From: Ornithinimicrobium sp. F0845
GTDB taxonomy: Bacteria; Actinomycetota; Actinomycetes; Actinomycetales; Dermatophilaceae
Assembly (NCBI RefSeq): GCF_023015765.1
Contig: NZ_JALKAL010000021.1
Location: 1 to 38,469 of the forward strand
DNA length: 38,469 bases
Direction: 5' to 3'
Shown here: positions 38,355 to 38,469 of the stretch, piece by piece
Numbering within the stretch: the first letter of the stretch is position 1
Layout: each line of letters opens with the position of its first letter
Notes under the pieces: model-generated
What the model saw: the letters and a program-made list of their open reading frames with translations, nothing else
Database searches by the model: none
Told to the model about the DNA's origin: nothing
Made by a program: the position numbers and the translations under genes

Positions 38355-38469
38355 TCATCCCAATCCAGGGTGTAGTTGGGGTCTGAATCCGCCGGTCTCC
38401 AGGAGTGCTCTGGCGATGTAGTTGGTGAGGTTGCGGAAGCCGAGGGCGGAGCCGCGGAGGTGCTCGAGC
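38355..38469 (-). CDS. Transposase C-terminus (ISL3-like), rest off window
   Basis: The last 37 codons of a minus-strand gene entering from the right edge: LEHLRGSALGFRNLTNYIAR and ALLETGGFRPQLHPGLG, then TGA. The pattern (RGxALGFRNLxxYxxRxLLExGG) is typical of the C-termini of ISL3-type transposases in actinobacteria. Too little is present to judge whether the gene is whole. It adds to the cluster of insertion sequences at this end. Confidence 0.6.
   Translation of the reverse strand, partial: LEHLRGSALGFRNLTNYIARALLETGGFRPQLHPGLG

Overview
This is a high-GC actinobacterial chromosome segment. Gene order and protein style suggest the Micrococcales, around Intrasporangiaceae/Ornithinimicrobium; this is inferred from family style, not from a marker gene. 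Almost all housekeeping genes read on the minus strand in tightly packed operons with ATGA or GTGA stop/start overlaps. Many starts are GTG and a few appear to be TTG.

Layout. At 1-1247 is the N-terminal part of a lipoprotein solute-binding protein of a peptide-type ABC transporter, cut by the window edge. At 1455-17828 is one long minus-strand gene string: pyrR, pyrB, pyrC, carA, carB, a pyrK-like and a pyrD-like gene, pyrF (pyrimidine synthesis), then mihF, gmk, rpoZ, coaBC, metK and priA. It is preceded by a leader carrying a good match to the PyrR RNA-binding loop beside the pyrR ribosome binding site. At 17975-20466 are a TipA-like MerR regulator with its own promoter/operator, nusB, efp and aroQ. 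At 20488-23381 is a plus-strand pair: an FMN/[3Fe-4S] glutamate-synthase-domain protein translationally coupled to an APH-fold kinase-like protein. At 23424-32674 is a minus-strand alaS-ruvX-mltG-aroE-prepilin peptidase-aroC-aroK-aroB string, which links translation and cell wall genes to the shikimate pathway. At 32764-34936 are rarA and a GNAT acetyltransferase, divergent from a symmetrical -10 element.

From about 34937 to the right edge the character changes. GC is lower, rarer codons appear, and transposon debris accumulates: a probable IS1380-type remnant, an operon of a secreted metzincin-like protease (frameshifted in its signal peptide, with a duplicated zinc motif) plus an unrecognised lipoprotein, an intact IS256-family element with inverted repeats that has landed in an IS630-like remnant, and the C-terminus of another transposase.

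The points most worth a second look are: the PyrD/PyrK-like pair, which has lost most substrate- and flavin-contacting residues while keeping its operon place; the protease/lipoprotein pair; the symmetrical leaderless promoter between rarA and the acetyltransferase; and in-frame tandem repeats at the ends of three genes in the aro region. No rRNA, tRNA, CRISPR array or replication origin was seen.
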